Assembly: GCF_000423105.1 (NCBI RefSeq)
Contig: NZ_AUHI01000006.1
Span: 135,549 to 199,548 of the forward strand
Direction of reading: 5' to 3'
DNA: 64,000 nt
Source: Halalkalibacillus halophilus DSM 18494
Lineage (GTDB): Bacteria; Bacillota; Bacilli; Bacillales; Alkalibacillaceae
Below are positions 25,563 to 33,670 of this stretch, piece after piece. The position numbers were made by a program, and so were the translations under genes. Every line of letters begins with the position of its first letter. Within the stretch, counting starts at the first letter, position 1. The notes under the pieces are model-generated. The model did no database searches and was not told where the DNA came from. It worked only from the letters and a program-made list of their open reading frames with translations.

Positions 25563-26348
25563 ATGAAGATAAAAGACGATTGGTTTACAGTAACTCAATT
25601 GGATGAAAATACTTTTGCTATAAGTGAGTATGGACACTGGGAGAAGGTACATTCTTTTTTAATAATTGGCAAAGATCGCGCAGCACTAGTTGATACAGGG
25701 CTTGGAATTGATAATATTAAAAGAGTAACAGACCAGCTTACTGCTTTACCTATCATCGTATTAACTACGCATGTTCACTGGGACCACATTGGAAGCCACG
25801 GGGAGTTCGAACATATATATGTACATAAAGCAGAAGAAGATTGGCTAATCAATGGCATTAAAAAACTGCCTATTGAGCAAATAAGGAAAGATGTAAGCCG
25901 GGATATTACTAAGCCAACTCCTGATTCCTTCAACCCAGAAACTTACCGACCTTTTCAAGGGAAACCAACTGGATTGTTAAGTGACGGCGAGATTGTTGAG
26001 TTAGGTAATCGAGATCTAACCATCTATCATACGCCAGGTCACTCTCCCGGCCATATAGTGATCTTTGATCAATCAACTGGTTATCTCTTTACTGGCGACC
26101 TACTTTACGATGAGACACCAGTTTACGCTTTTTTTCCTACGACCAGCCCAGATGATTTAGTCGATTCACTAGAAAAGATTTCAAATATTCCTGGAGTTAA
26201 TAAAATATATGGTGGCCACAATTCAGCAGGTATCGAAGCTAGTATACTTAGTGAAGTGAAAAGAGGGGTAGATTATTTAAAGCAGAATAAACTGGTTAAA
26301 TTCGGTACAGGGGTGCATGAATTTAAAGGGTTTAGTGTTAAGTTTTAA
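25563..26348 (+). CDS. MBL-fold metallo-hydrolase
   Basis: A 261-residue metallo-beta-lactamase fold protein. The metal motif HxHxDH is partly changed: it reads TTHVHWDHIGSHG (about residue 75). HTPGHSPGHIVIFD, the Asp in FTGDLLYD and the His in YGGHNSAG complete the two-metal site. Closest in style to YqgX/MBLAC-like hydrolases, with no evidence for beta-lactamase activity. It starts at ATG 25563 behind TTGGAGGGG, just after fosB and probably co-transcribed with it. Confidence 0.85.
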   Translation: MKIKDDWFTVTQLDENTFAISEYGHWEKVHSFLIIGKDRAALVDTGLGIDNIKRVTDQLTALPIIVLTTHVHWDHIGSHGEFEHIYVHKAEEDWLINGIKKLPIEQIRKDVSRDITKPTPDSFNPETYRPFQGKPTGLLSDGEIVELGNRDLTIYHTPGHSPGHIVIFDQSTGYLFTGDLLYDETPVYAFFPTTSPDDLVDSLEKISNIPGVNKIYGGHNSAGIEASILSEVKRGVDYLKQNKLVKFGTGVHEFKGFSVKF

Positions 26349-26373
26349 TAGTGAAGTATAGGTGGTTTAGAAA

Positions 26374-27178
26374 ATGAGTTATAAGTGGAAGACATGTCCG
26401 CTAGAGATAAAACTTTTTGTTGAAGAGTTTAAAAATAGTATTAAGAACATTTTAAACGATAACTATGTTGGTTTTTATTTGCACGGTTCACTAGCTATGG
26501 GAGGCTATAGCCCTTCCAGGAGTGACCTAGATATTTTAGTCGTTACTTATACCACATTAACAGAGGAGAATCATCGCTGCTTAGCTCGACTCTTAATAGA
26601 AAAATCGAATAAACCGACACCTATTGAAATAAGTATTCTTTCTGTTCATCAATTAAATCAATGGAGGCATCCTTCCCCTTTTGAATTCCATTATAGCGAG
26701 GACTGGAGGGGTGAATTTGAAAGTATGTTTTTAAACAACAATTCATTTATACCTTCCAATGAGAAGGTTACTACAGACCCTGACTTATCTGCTCATATTA
26801 CTGTAACTATTCACAGAGGAGTATGCCTCGATGGTGAACCTATTGAAGATGTTTTCCCGATAATACCTGAACGTGACTATATATCTGCGATCATGGGGGG
26901 ACTATAATGAATGTCTTAGAAACATTGAAAACAATCCGGTTTATTGTTCATTAAATTTAATAAGAGTGTTCTGGTACCTTAAAGAACAACAAATTATCTC
27001 TAAACTTGAAGCGGGAAATCTAGCAATACAAACGTTTCCAACTAAATATGAAAGTGTAATAAGGAAATTGTTAGCCCAGTACCAAGGCAAAGTTAATTCC
27101 TTACCCAAAAATTATGAATTAAACTCATTAAGAGTTTATATTGATAATGAAGTTCAACGCATTTTAAAGTCAAATTAA
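26374..27178 (+). pseudogene. Aminoglycoside nucleotidyltransferase-like gene (AadA/Ant(9) type), frameshifted at a G6 tract
   Basis: The first frame (26374-26907, 177 codons) has the nucleotidyltransferase core GFYLHGSLAMGGYSPSRSDLDILV and the PIEISIL strand. It ends soon after RDYISAIMGGL. The second frame (to 27178) supplies GDYNECLRNIENNPVYCSLNLIRVFWYLKEQQ, the usual C-terminal helical domain. Removing one G from the run of six at 26894-26899 joins them as ISAIMGDYNECL, a normal protein of about 267 residues. So the gene is broken by one inserted base, or can switch phase. The substrate is unproven. Confidence 0.8.
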
Positions 27179-27189
27179 GGAGCACACCC

Positions 27190-27579
27190 ATGAAAAAATT
27201 TTACATAGCTTCAAGCTTAAAAAACATTAACACTGTGCGCGAAGTAAGCCAGGACTTAGTTAACAGAGGCTTCAATCATACGTATGATTGGACTCTAAAT
27301 GATAAGGCTTCGACACTTGAAGAATTAAAAACAATTGGGCAATTAGAAAAAGAGGCTGTCAAAGAGGCAGATTTCGTAATTGTCCTATTACCCGCAGGAA
27401 AGGGAAGTCATATTGAATTAGGGATAGCATTAGGACAAGGCAAAAAAGTGTACCTCTATTCCCCGAATAGTGAAGTATATAATGTGGAGACAACCAGTAC
27501 ATTCTATCATATTCCTGAGGTTGAAATTTTTGAAGGTACGCTCGATGAACTTATTAAGTTTGTAACATACAATGAGTAG
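27190..27579 (+). CDS. Nucleoside 2-deoxyribosyltransferase-like protein
   Basis: A 129-residue protein. The pattern FYIASSLKN at the start, then KEADFVIVLLPAGKGSHIELGIALGQGKKVYLY, fits the nucleoside 2-deoxyribosyltransferase-like fold, in which the Glu of SHIELG is the nucleophile. The exact reaction is unknown. AAGGAG precedes the ATG 12 bp after the end of the nucleotidyltransferase-like gene, so it belongs to the same transcript, which ends at a strong terminator. Confidence 0.7.
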   Translation: MKKFYIASSLKNINTVREVSQDLVNRGFNHTYDWTLNDKASTLEELKTIGQLEKEAVKEADFVIVLLPAGKGSHIELGIALGQGKKVYLYSPNSEVYNVETTSTFYHIPEVEIFEGTLDELIKFVTYNE

Positions 27580-27613
27580 AAACGTGCAATGATAATGCCC
27601 CTTACAATAATGA

Positions 27614-27645
27614 AGAGACGATCTCGAATCCCCGAGATCGTCTCT
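27614..27645. terminator. Bidirectional terminator between convergent genes
   Basis: A 13-bp perfect stem, AGAGACGATCTCG/CGAGATCGTCTCT, with a six-base loop. It separates the plus-strand 2-deoxyribosyltransferase-like gene from the minus-strand Nramp gene. Confidence 0.85.
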
Positions 27646-27660
27646 TTACATTTATTTATA

Positions 27661-28899
27661 TTATCCTGCCATGAACGTCGTCACGGCATCTACCAGACTA
27701 TAAATACCAAGACCACTAACAATCAAAACAATTACTCCACCGATGATGTTTAGCTTCAAGGAGTTTACATATTCACCCATAGCATTCTTATTATTCAAGA
27801 CAATCAATAAGAAAACGGCTATTATCGGCAAAATCAATCCGTTTAAAGCTTGTGCAGTTAAGATCAGTTGCATAGGTTCAAAACCGATTGCTGAAGTAAT
27901 AATGCCTATCCCAATGACAGTACTGAAGATCGCTTTAAATTTCCAACTACTAAAGCCTGAACCCCAACCTGTTAAGCCACCGATTGTATAAGCAGCACCT
28001 AAGGGAGCCGCCATTGCTGAAGATAGCCCTGCTGCCAACATACCGATGCTTATAAATGCTACAGACCAGCCACCAAGTGTCGGTTCTAATGCTGTTGCTA
28101 GAGCTTCCACCCCAGCCGCTTCTGTTCCACGAATGACAGCGCCCGCAGTAACAATCACTGCGATCGTGATTAATCCTCCAACAGCTATAGTCAAAATAGT
28201 ATCCCAACGAGCCTTTTTAAGATCAGCAGGGTCTTTCCATCTTTCCGTCGCTCCTGAGGCGTGCATGAAAAGGTTATAAGGGACAACGGTGGTTCCAATT
28301 AAAGCAACAATAATTACAATTGACCCTGACGGAATAGTTGGAACGAATGCCCCTTCCATCACTGCAAGCACATTCGGTCGAATGACGATCATGGTCGTCA
28401 AGAAGGTAATGCTCATCACAATAACTAATCCGATTAATATTTTTTCAAACATCTTATAAGTTCCTGTTAAACCTAGAATTAAAATTACAGTACCTATAAT
28501 TGGCGCAATATAATTTTGAGGGATTCCAGTTAATAGAGAGATTCCTAGAGCTCCACCAGTAAGGTCGCCTGCCATATAGGCGGCACACCCTATACCGATT
28601 GAAAGCCCGATTAAAATAACTGCCCCATACTTCAGAACAGGCCTTTCAAACTGACTCCGGACAGCTTCACCTAATCCATTTCCTGTGATAATCCCTAAAC
28701 GTGCTGCCATCTCTTGCAAGAAGATCGTCGTTATTATAGCAAAGACAATCGCCCAGATCAGCGCATACCCAAACGTTGCACCCGCTTCAGTAGCTGTAGA
28801 TACAGTACCTGGCCCGATAAAGGATGCCGCGATGATCGCTCCTGGTCCAATTACCTTTAATTTTTCTTTCATCCTCTTCCAAAGTGACTCTTGCTTCAT
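27661..28899 (-). CDS. Nramp-family transporter lacking the canonical metal-binding motif
   Basis: A 412-residue protein with 11 predicted helices and clear Nramp homology (GPGAIIAASFIGPG at the first helix, VPYNLFMHASGATERW at helix 6). Standard MntH proteins carry DPGN in helix 1 and MPHN in helix 6, whose Asp, Asn and Met bind the metal. Here these read GPGT (residues 29-32) and VPYN. Manganese or iron transport is therefore doubtful, and another substrate is likely. Its neighbour across the divergent region is a Zur-controlled zinc protein. Confidence 0.8.
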   Translation of the reverse strand: MKQESLWKRMKEKLKVIGPGAIIAASFIGPGTVSTATEAGATFGYALIWAIVFAIITTIFLQEMAARLGIITGNGLGEAVRSQFERPVLKYGAVILIGLSIGIGCAAYMAGDLTGGALGISLLTGIPQNYIAPIIGTVILILGLTGTYKMFEKILIGLVIVMSITFLTTMIVIRPNVLAVMEGAFVPTIPSGSIVIIVALIGTTVVPYNLFMHASGATERWKDPADLKKARWDTILTIAVGGLITIAVIVTAGAVIRGTEAAGVEALATALEPTLGGWSVAFISIGMLAAGLSSAMAAPLGAAYTIGGLTGWGSGFSSWKFKAIFSTVIGIGIITSAIGFEPMQLILTAQALNGLILPIIAVFLLIVLNNKNAMGEYVNSLKLNIIGGVIVLIVSGLGIYSLVDAVTTFMAG

Positions 28900-29009
28900 T
28901 CAGACAACCCCTTAAAACCTTTATATCGCTACTTCTCATCTCTATTTGTTCGTCTTCCCCTTTCAAAAAACATGCAAACTACCTTCAATAACTTATTTAA
29001 AAATAGTCG

Positions 29010-29015
29010 TTGACA
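29010..29015 (+). promoter_or_regulatory. -35 element of the zinT-like gene promoter
   Basis: A consensus TTGACA lies 25 bp before the Zur box. The -10 is less clear: TAATCT at 29033-29038 gives a 17-bp spacer, while TATAAA at 29038-29043 overlaps the Zur box but is too far away. Either way the repressor site covers the -10/start region. Confidence 0.5.
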
Positions 29016-29040
29016 AAAAAGAAAGAAGGGTTTAATCTAT

Positions 29041-29061
29041 AAATCGTAATCATTACGATTT
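29041..29061 (+). promoter_or_regulatory. Zur box upstream of the ZinT-like gene
   Basis: A perfect 21-bp dyad: AAATCGTAAT, a central C, then ATTACGATTT. It is identical to the Bacillus Zur consensus and extends to 23 bp with the flanking T and A. It lies 28 bp before the ATG, downstream of TTGACA. Zinc-bound Zur should repress the gene when zinc is plentiful. Confidence 0.92.
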
Positions 29062-29088
29062 AATTCAGATAAAGAGGAGAGGAAGAAA

Positions 29089-29898
29089 ATGAAAAGATTA
29101 CGATTACTTTTTAGCTTAGCAATATTAGTCCTAATGAGTTTTTACTTAGTAGCATGCCAATCTTCAGACGAGGAACAAGCTGAGGAAACTGGTGAAGAAC
29201 CAACTGAAGAAGAGCATGATCACGAAGAAGACGACCATTCTCATGATGAGGATCAAGATCACGACGAAGATCATGATCACGATCACGACCATGATGAGGA
29301 AGAACATTCTCATGATGAAGAAGATCACGATCATGATCACAGCCATGACCATGACGAAGAAAGCCAGGAAATTTACGATGGATATTTTGAAGATAGCCAA
29401 GTTGAAAATCGCGAATTATCTGACTGGGAAGGCGATTGGCAATCCGTTTACCCATACCATGAATCTGGAGAATTAGATGAAGTCTTTACACATAAAGCAG
29501 AAGAGGGCGACATGACAGAGGAAGAATACAAAGAATATTACGAAGTAGGATATGAAACAGATGTTGATCGTATTATTATTGATGAAGGACATGTGACTTT
29601 CTTTGAAAACGAGGAGGAGTACTCAGGGGAATACACCTCTGATGGATATGAAATCCTTACTTATGAAGCTGGAAACAGAGGGGTAAGGTTCATTTTTGAA
29701 TTAGTGGAAGGCTCGGGCGAGATGCCTCAATATATTCAATTTAGTGACCATAATATCTATCCTACAGATGCTCACCATTACCACCTATACTGGGGTGATG
29801 ACAGAGAAGAGTTACTGGAAGAAGTTACGAATTGGCCTACGTATTACCCTTCTGACTTAGATGCAGAAGGAATTGTACACGAAATGATTGCCCATTAA
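29089..29898 (+). CDS. zinT: ZinT-family zinc-binding lipoprotein with a His/Asp-rich segment
   Basis: A 269-residue exported protein. A lipoprotein signal with lipobox LVAC at residues 20-23 is followed by an extremely His, Asp and Glu-rich region (about residues 44-91) and a ZinT/YodA domain (about 94-269; SDWEGDWQSVYPYHESGELDEVF, HHYHLYWG). It should bind zinc outside the membrane and hand it to a zinc importer, as the ZinT domain of AdcA does. No AdcABC/ZnuABC genes are adjacent. The Zur box upstream makes induction on zinc starvation very likely. Confidence 0.9.
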   Translation: MKRLRLLFSLAILVLMSFYLVACQSSDEEQAEETGEEPTEEEHDHEEDDHSHDEDQDHDEDHDHDHDHDEEEHSHDEEDHDHDHSHDHDEESQEIYDGYFEDSQVENRELSDWEGDWQSVYPYHESGELDEVFTHKAEEGDMTEEEYKEYYEVGYETDVDRIIIDEGHVTFFENEEEYSGEYTSDGYEILTYEAGNRGVRFIFELVEGSGEMPQYIQFSDHNIYPTDAHHYHLYWGDDREELLEEVTNWPTYYPSDLDAEGIVHEMIAH

Positions 29899-29905
29899 AA
29901 AAATC

Positions 29906-29964
29906 TCCCCCTTGTCTTCACTTGTTGCACTCATGAGAGCAGACAAGTATAAGAACAAGGGGGA
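29906..29964. terminator. Terminator between zinT-like gene and methyltransferase gene
   Basis: Outer arms TCCCCCTTGT (29906-29915) and ACAAGGGGGA (29955-29964) are perfectly complementary. An inner ACTTGT/ACAAGT pair lies within a 39-nt loop. T- and A-rich flanks allow use from both strands. Confidence 0.75.
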
Positions 29965-29972
29965 ATTATATT

Positions 29973-30569
29973 TTACTTCTTACTAGTAGATAGAAACAAC
30001 GAGGCATCCTGATTCATAAATATTTGCTTCCCGTGATGGAAGGTTCTAATATCATTTGGTTGAAAACCCACTTCCAATAAAGAGTTTTTAAGTTCTGCAT
30101 GGACAAAACCATTATGAACTTTCGGATGATTAATTTGTTCATTTTTATCAAAATCAACGATCAATAACTTGCCACCGTCATTTAAAATCCCATGTAGTTC
30201 CTTTAAAATCTTTACAGTATCCGGGATATGAAGTAAAACGAGCGAGACCAAAACAATATCTGCTTTTATATTTGGAGTCTCTTGGGTCAAATCAGCACAA
30301 AGCACGTTAGCATTGCTGAGCCCTCGCTGTGATATTTTTGCATCTGCAACTTCCAACATACCCTGTGAAGAATCCACTAATAATACTGAGTTTACTAAGT
30401 CAATCAGCTCTAATCCGACTAAACCAGTTCCACTCCCATAATCCATGAGTGATTCAGATTCACTATCTTGTAATTCAGATCTTACTTCTTTTAATATGAC
30501 TTCAGCTAATGCTTTTCTTTCTTCTGTATCATAGCGTTGCGCCATTTCTTCAAATACATTTTCGTCCAT
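29973..30569 (-). CDS. Class I SAM-dependent methyltransferase
   Basis: A 198-residue protein with motif I LMDYGSGTGLVGLEL (about residue 43), the acidic VDSSQGML, DIVLVSLVLLHI and the later LLIVDFDKNEQI. This is the Methyltransf_11/25 type with a small-molecule substrate that cannot be told. I start it at the ATG at 30569, which has AAAAAGGAG upstream. The open frame extends 16 codons further without a ribosome binding site. Confidence 0.8.
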   Translation of the reverse strand: MDENVFEEMAQRYDTEERKALAEVILKEVRSELQDSESESLMDYGSGTGLVGLELIDLVNSVLLVDSSQGMLEVADAKISQRGLSNANVLCADLTQETPNIKADIVLVSLVLLHIPDTVKILKELHGILNDGGKLLIVDFDKNEQINHPKVHNGFVHAELKNSLLEVGFQPNDIRTFHHGKQIFMNQDASLFLSTSKK

Positions 30570-30730
30570 GTTAGAACTCCTTTTTGTAATAAAATTTTTA
30601 TTGCAGATATAGTACACTAATGTTAGTCGTATTGCTACTTTGAAAAATTAAGTAGTTTTGATAAAGTACCTATTAAAGGAGAGAATTTGCTTGTCTTTCA
30701 AGGGACATATATAGAAATGAGGGGTGCGAG

Positions 30731-31273
30731 TTGTTAAAAAGAAAATATGGTGATCATCATGGCTGGAAACGTGTACTAAAAAAGAGCTTTACAAAGACTT
30801 TCTTTCACACAAATGAATTTAATGGGCATGCGTCTTTAATACATATTCAAGAGGTAAGTGAGCCACTATCAAAAACATATGGTAACAAGGAAATCTGCAT
30901 TGTAGATAATGGTTATTCCTGGCTTCATCATTACCCTACAAATGAATACCACTCCGTGACTACTATGTTCAATTCAAATGGAGAAATTGTTCAATGGTAT
31001 ATAGACATTTGCTTACAAAATGGTGTGGAAGATGGCGTACCTTGGATGGATGATCTATTTTTAGATATTGTAGTCTTACCCTCAGGTGAAATTATGCTGC
31101 TTGATACCGATGAACTCGAGGAAGCATTTGAACAAGGGGTTATTTCCGAGTATCAATATAATTTAGCCCATAAGGAAGCAAGAGAAATAATTGAACTTGT
31201 ACATAAAGATGAATTTAATTTAATAAAATTAGCAAATGAGCACAAAAAGATTTTGGCTCAGGAACTAAAGTAA
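30731..31273 (+). CDS. DUF402 domain protein
   Basis: A 180-residue cytoplasmic protein. The segments IVDNGYSWLHHYPTNEYHSVTTMFN and WYIDICLQNG (about residues 56-98), followed by DDLFLDIVVLPSGEIMLLDTDEL, are typical of DUF402. Some members of this family are nucleoside di- or triphosphate phosphatases using Asp-bound magnesium, and whether this one is active is not known. It starts with TTG at 30731 behind GAGGGG. Confidence 0.75.
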   Translation: MLKRKYGDHHGWKRVLKKSFTKTFFHTNEFNGHASLIHIQEVSEPLSKTYGNKEICIVDNGYSWLHHYPTNEYHSVTTMFNSNGEIVQWYIDICLQNGVEDGVPWMDDLFLDIVVLPSGEIMLLDTDELEEAFEQGVISEYQYNLAHKEAREIIELVHKDEFNLIKLANEHKKILAQELK

Positions 31274-31336
31274 TCTTGAAATAGATATGAATATTCATTA
31301 TCAAGCTTTTCCTATTTAAAAGAGTTGGAAAGAAAA

Positions 31337-31366
31337 ATACGTGAATTCCTATTTGAATTCACGTAT
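31337..31366 (-). terminator. Terminator after the ABC-F gene
   Basis: A 12-bp perfect stem, ATACGTGAATTC/GAATTCACGTAT, with a six-base loop, is followed on the minus strand by a T-rich run (TTTTTCTTT). It lies 33 bp after the ABC-F stop and may also stop the convergent DUF402 transcript. Confidence 0.8.
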
Positions 31367-31398
31367 GAAATAATATGTGATCGATAAATTAAGGCAAG

Positions 31399-33276
31399 TC
31401 AACCTTCTAACTGATCACAAAGCTCTTCCCATTCATGCTCTAAGTCCTCTTTTTCCTTATATAGCTGTTGTAGTAATTCTAAGTCTTCCACTTCCAATAA
31501 TCTTTTGTCTAGGTCCGCAATTCTTTCCTCTAAATTGACTAAACTAATTTCCAAGTTTTCATTTTGCATGTGTTGATTCTTTTTCGGTCGTTTCTGAGGT
31601 AAAGGAACTTCTTCCTTTTCCTTCATTTCTATTTGTCCTGTGTCTTCTTTTAATTGCGTCATTTTTTCCTTGGCCCAGGTATAGTTCCCCTCAAAGCAAT
31701 GAACTCTCTTTGATTCGATCCAATAAACCTTTCCAAATAATTTATTTAGAAAATACCTGTCGTGCGACACGGCTACTAAGCTACCTTTAAAGTCATCAAG
31801 GGCTTCTTCCAGCACTTCTCTTGATTCAATATCTAAATGGTTCGTTGGTTCATCTAAAATTAACACATTAATATCTTGATACATCAATTGGGCTAACCTT
31901 AAACGCATCCTCTCTCCACCACTGAGCTGAGAAACTTTCTGGAAAACAGCGTATCCATAAAACATGAATCTTGCTAAAATACCTCTTGCCTCTCCCTCTG
32001 TTACTTTCACTTCTTCTCTAAACGTCTCTATCACTGTTTCGTCTTCAATGGAAGAGAAAATACGTTGAGATAGGTATCCGATTTTAACGTTACGTCCGAC
32101 CCGCACCTCACCTTCGTCTGGTTCAAACTGGTCCAAAATTAACTTTAGTAAGGTTGATTTTCCTGTTCCGTTTTCTCCTATGATCGCTACTCGGTCTTGG
32201 TAGGTAATATGCATATTTACATCCTTAAATAATAAGTTGTCACCAAAGCTCATTGCGACACCTTCAAGCATAATAACATCATTCCCACTTCGATCAGAAG
32301 TCTCCATCTCTAAGTTCATTTTCTTCCGGTTTAGGATCGGTCGATTCAGTTTTCTCATTCTCTCTAATGCCCTTTCCATGTTTCTTGCTCGTCGATGAAG
32401 TGCTGCATTTGGTGGGTTGGCTCTGTTGGCCCAATCTCTTAAGCGTTTTATAGCTTCCTTCATTTTTTTAATCTTCTTTTGCTGCTCTTCATAGGCTTGG
32501 AATTCCCTTAGGAGCTTTTCTTCCTTTTCTTTGACAAAGCCTGAAAAGTTGGAGTGATACGTATATACTTCCCCATCTTCCAAGTCAATCACCTTGTTAA
32601 CCACTTCATCGAGAAAATAACGATCGTGTGAGATGACGACAACTGTGCCACTGTACTCTTTTAAGAAATTCCCTAACCATTCCACCGCCATTAAATCTAA
32701 ATGGTTCGTTGGCTCATCCAACAATAATAAATCAGGTTGTTTTAATAGCAGCAGCCCTAGTCCGACCTTCGTTTTTTCCCCACCACTTAATCGAGAGAAG
32801 GGCTGATCAATTAAGTGTTGAATATTCAAACCGTGAACTATTTTTACAATACTAGATTCGGTTTCATAACCACCATTATTCGTATATTGATCTTGTAAAT
32901 CTCCATATTCACTGATGAGATTTTGTAGCTTTTCAGGGTTTGTCTCGCTCCCCATTTCAGTCTCTAGCTTTTTCATCTTTTCTTCCATTAGAATTAAAGT
33001 AGAAAACGCTGATCTTAATATATTTTTTGTCGTCGTTACATTATAGTAATCCGGGATCTGAGTCAGATAACCAATGACAGCACCTTTCTTCCAATGTATT
33101 TGACCAGTATCTGGCGTTTCCATATCTGCGAGCAAACGAATTAACGTTGTTTTCCCGCTACCGTTTCTACCAACTAAACCAACTCGTTCTTTTTCTTTTA
33201 TTTCAAACGATATATCTTCAAAAATAGAGTTTCCTCCATACATCTTTGCAATTTTATTTACGCTACATATAATCAC
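31399..33276 (-). CDS. ABC-F family ATPase (possible ribosome protection protein)
   Basis: A 625-residue soluble protein with two ATPase domains and no membrane segments. Walker A motifs GRNGSGKT and GENGTGKS, signatures LSGGEKTK and LSGGERMR, and both DEPTNHLD motifs are intact. The interdomain linker (about 250-310) is long and basic, with ANPPNAALHRRARNMERALERM at its tip, and the C-terminus (about 560-625) is a coiled coil. ABC-F proteins act on the ribosome, and some confer antibiotic resistance. The attenuator-like leader favours that role, but it remains an inference. GTG start behind GGAGG. Confidence 0.8.
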   Translation of the reverse strand: MIICSVNKIAKMYGGNSIFEDISFEIKEKERVGLVGRNGSGKTTLIRLLADMETPDTGQIHWKKGAVIGYLTQIPDYYNVTTTKNILRSAFSTLILMEEKMKKLETEMGSETNPEKLQNLISEYGDLQDQYTNNGGYETESSIVKIVHGLNIQHLIDQPFSRLSGGEKTKVGLGLLLLKQPDLLLLDEPTNHLDLMAVEWLGNFLKEYSGTVVVISHDRYFLDEVVNKVIDLEDGEVYTYHSNFSGFVKEKEEKLLREFQAYEEQQKKIKKMKEAIKRLRDWANRANPPNAALHRRARNMERALERMRKLNRPILNRKKMNLEMETSDRSGNDVIMLEGVAMSFGDNLLFKDVNMHITYQDRVAIIGENGTGKSTLLKLILDQFEPDEGEVRVGRNVKIGYLSQRIFSSIEDETVIETFREEVKVTEGEARGILARFMFYGYAVFQKVSQLSGGERMRLRLAQLMYQDINVLILDEPTNHLDIESREVLEEALDDFKGSLVAVSHDRYFLNKLFGKVYWIESKRVHCFEGNYTWAKEKMTQLKEDTGQIEMKEKEEVPLPQKRPKKNQHMQNENLEISLVNLEERIADLDKRLLEVEDLELLQQLYKEKEDLEHEWEELCDQLEG

Positions 33277-33298
33277 GTTAATTCCTCCTTATAAATAC

Positions 33299-33333
33299 AA
33301 AAAAGCCATAGGAAGACATATCCTCCCATGGCT
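33299..33333 (-). terminator. Intrinsic terminator in the ABC-F leader, proximal to the gene
   Basis: On the minus strand, AGCCATGGGAGGA pairs with TCTTCCTATGGCT (two wobble or mismatch positions) around a four-base loop. A run of six U residues follows, 23 bp before the ABC-F start. The position marks it as an attenuator of the gene. Confidence 0.8.
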
Positions 33334-33343
33334 CAGGTTTAGA

Positions 33344-33373
33344 AGAACACTAAAGATACTCGATCAGTGTTCT
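33344..33373 (-). promoter_or_regulatory. Middle hairpin of the ABC-F leader
   Basis: Arms AGAACACT (33344-33351) and AGTGTTCT (33366-33373) are perfectly complementary. It lies between the two terminator-like hairpins and may be part of the alternative fold that controls readthrough. Confidence 0.5.
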
Positions 33374-33380
33374 ATTCCAT

Positions 33381-33409
33381 AAAAAAAGGAATGCATGAAA
33401 ATGCACTCC
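33381..33409 (-). terminator. Distal terminator-like hairpin in the ABC-F leader
   Basis: On the minus strand, GGAGTGCAT pairs with ATGCATTCC (one G-U pair) around TTTC. Seven U residues follow (33387-33381). It comes 47 nt after the stop of the leader reading frame. Confidence 0.7.
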
Positions 33410-33456
33410 TTCAACCGTCTTTCAATCATGTGGGTTAAGAGATGTTTTTCACTGTT

Positions 33457-33585
33457 TTAGTTTGCTATGGAATTGTTAAAAAAGGACATACCTATCCCGT
33501 TAACAATTACAGCAGCAAATTTTGCACGGTATAAATAAAGGAACTCAACCCAATATCCGTGCACTAAAACAGTTTGATTAAACAT
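33457..33585 (-). CDS. Putative leader peptide of the ABC-F gene
   Basis: A 42-codon frame, MFNQTVLVHGYWVEFLYLY then RAKFAAVIVNG, starts at ATG 33585 behind GGGGTGGGG. It lies upstream of two terminator hairpins and the ABC-F gene on the same strand. Its stop codon lies in ACTGTTTTAGT (33451-33461), which is exactly complementary to ACTAAAACAGT inside the frame (33563-33573). This is the kind of arrangement in which ribosome stalling by a drug could switch RNA folding. Translation is unproven, and the frame extends further upstream as 63 codons. Confidence 0.45.
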   Translation of the reverse strand: MFNQTVLVHGYWVEFLYLYRAKFAAVIVNGIGMSFFNNSIAN

Positions 33586-33670
33586 CTTACCCCACCCCCG
33601 CTTCTTTAAAGCTAGCTTTATCTTAGCACTTAGAGAGTTTTTAATCAATTGGTAAAATTGAGATTTTTCA

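Noticed and set aside
27661..28899. Naming the Nramp gene mntH
   Set aside because: The metal-binding motifs that define MntH are missing, so the name would claim a function the sequence does not support.
29111..29476. Long open frames on both strands inside the ZinT-like gene
   Set aside because: They come from the repetitive His/Asp/Glu codons of the real gene, and none has a start site with a Shine-Dalgarno.
31399..33276. Naming the ABC-F gene after a specific resistance gene (vmlR, vga, lsa)
   Set aside because: The linker sequence alone does not let me assign a subgroup, and housekeeping ABC-F proteins of similar length exist.
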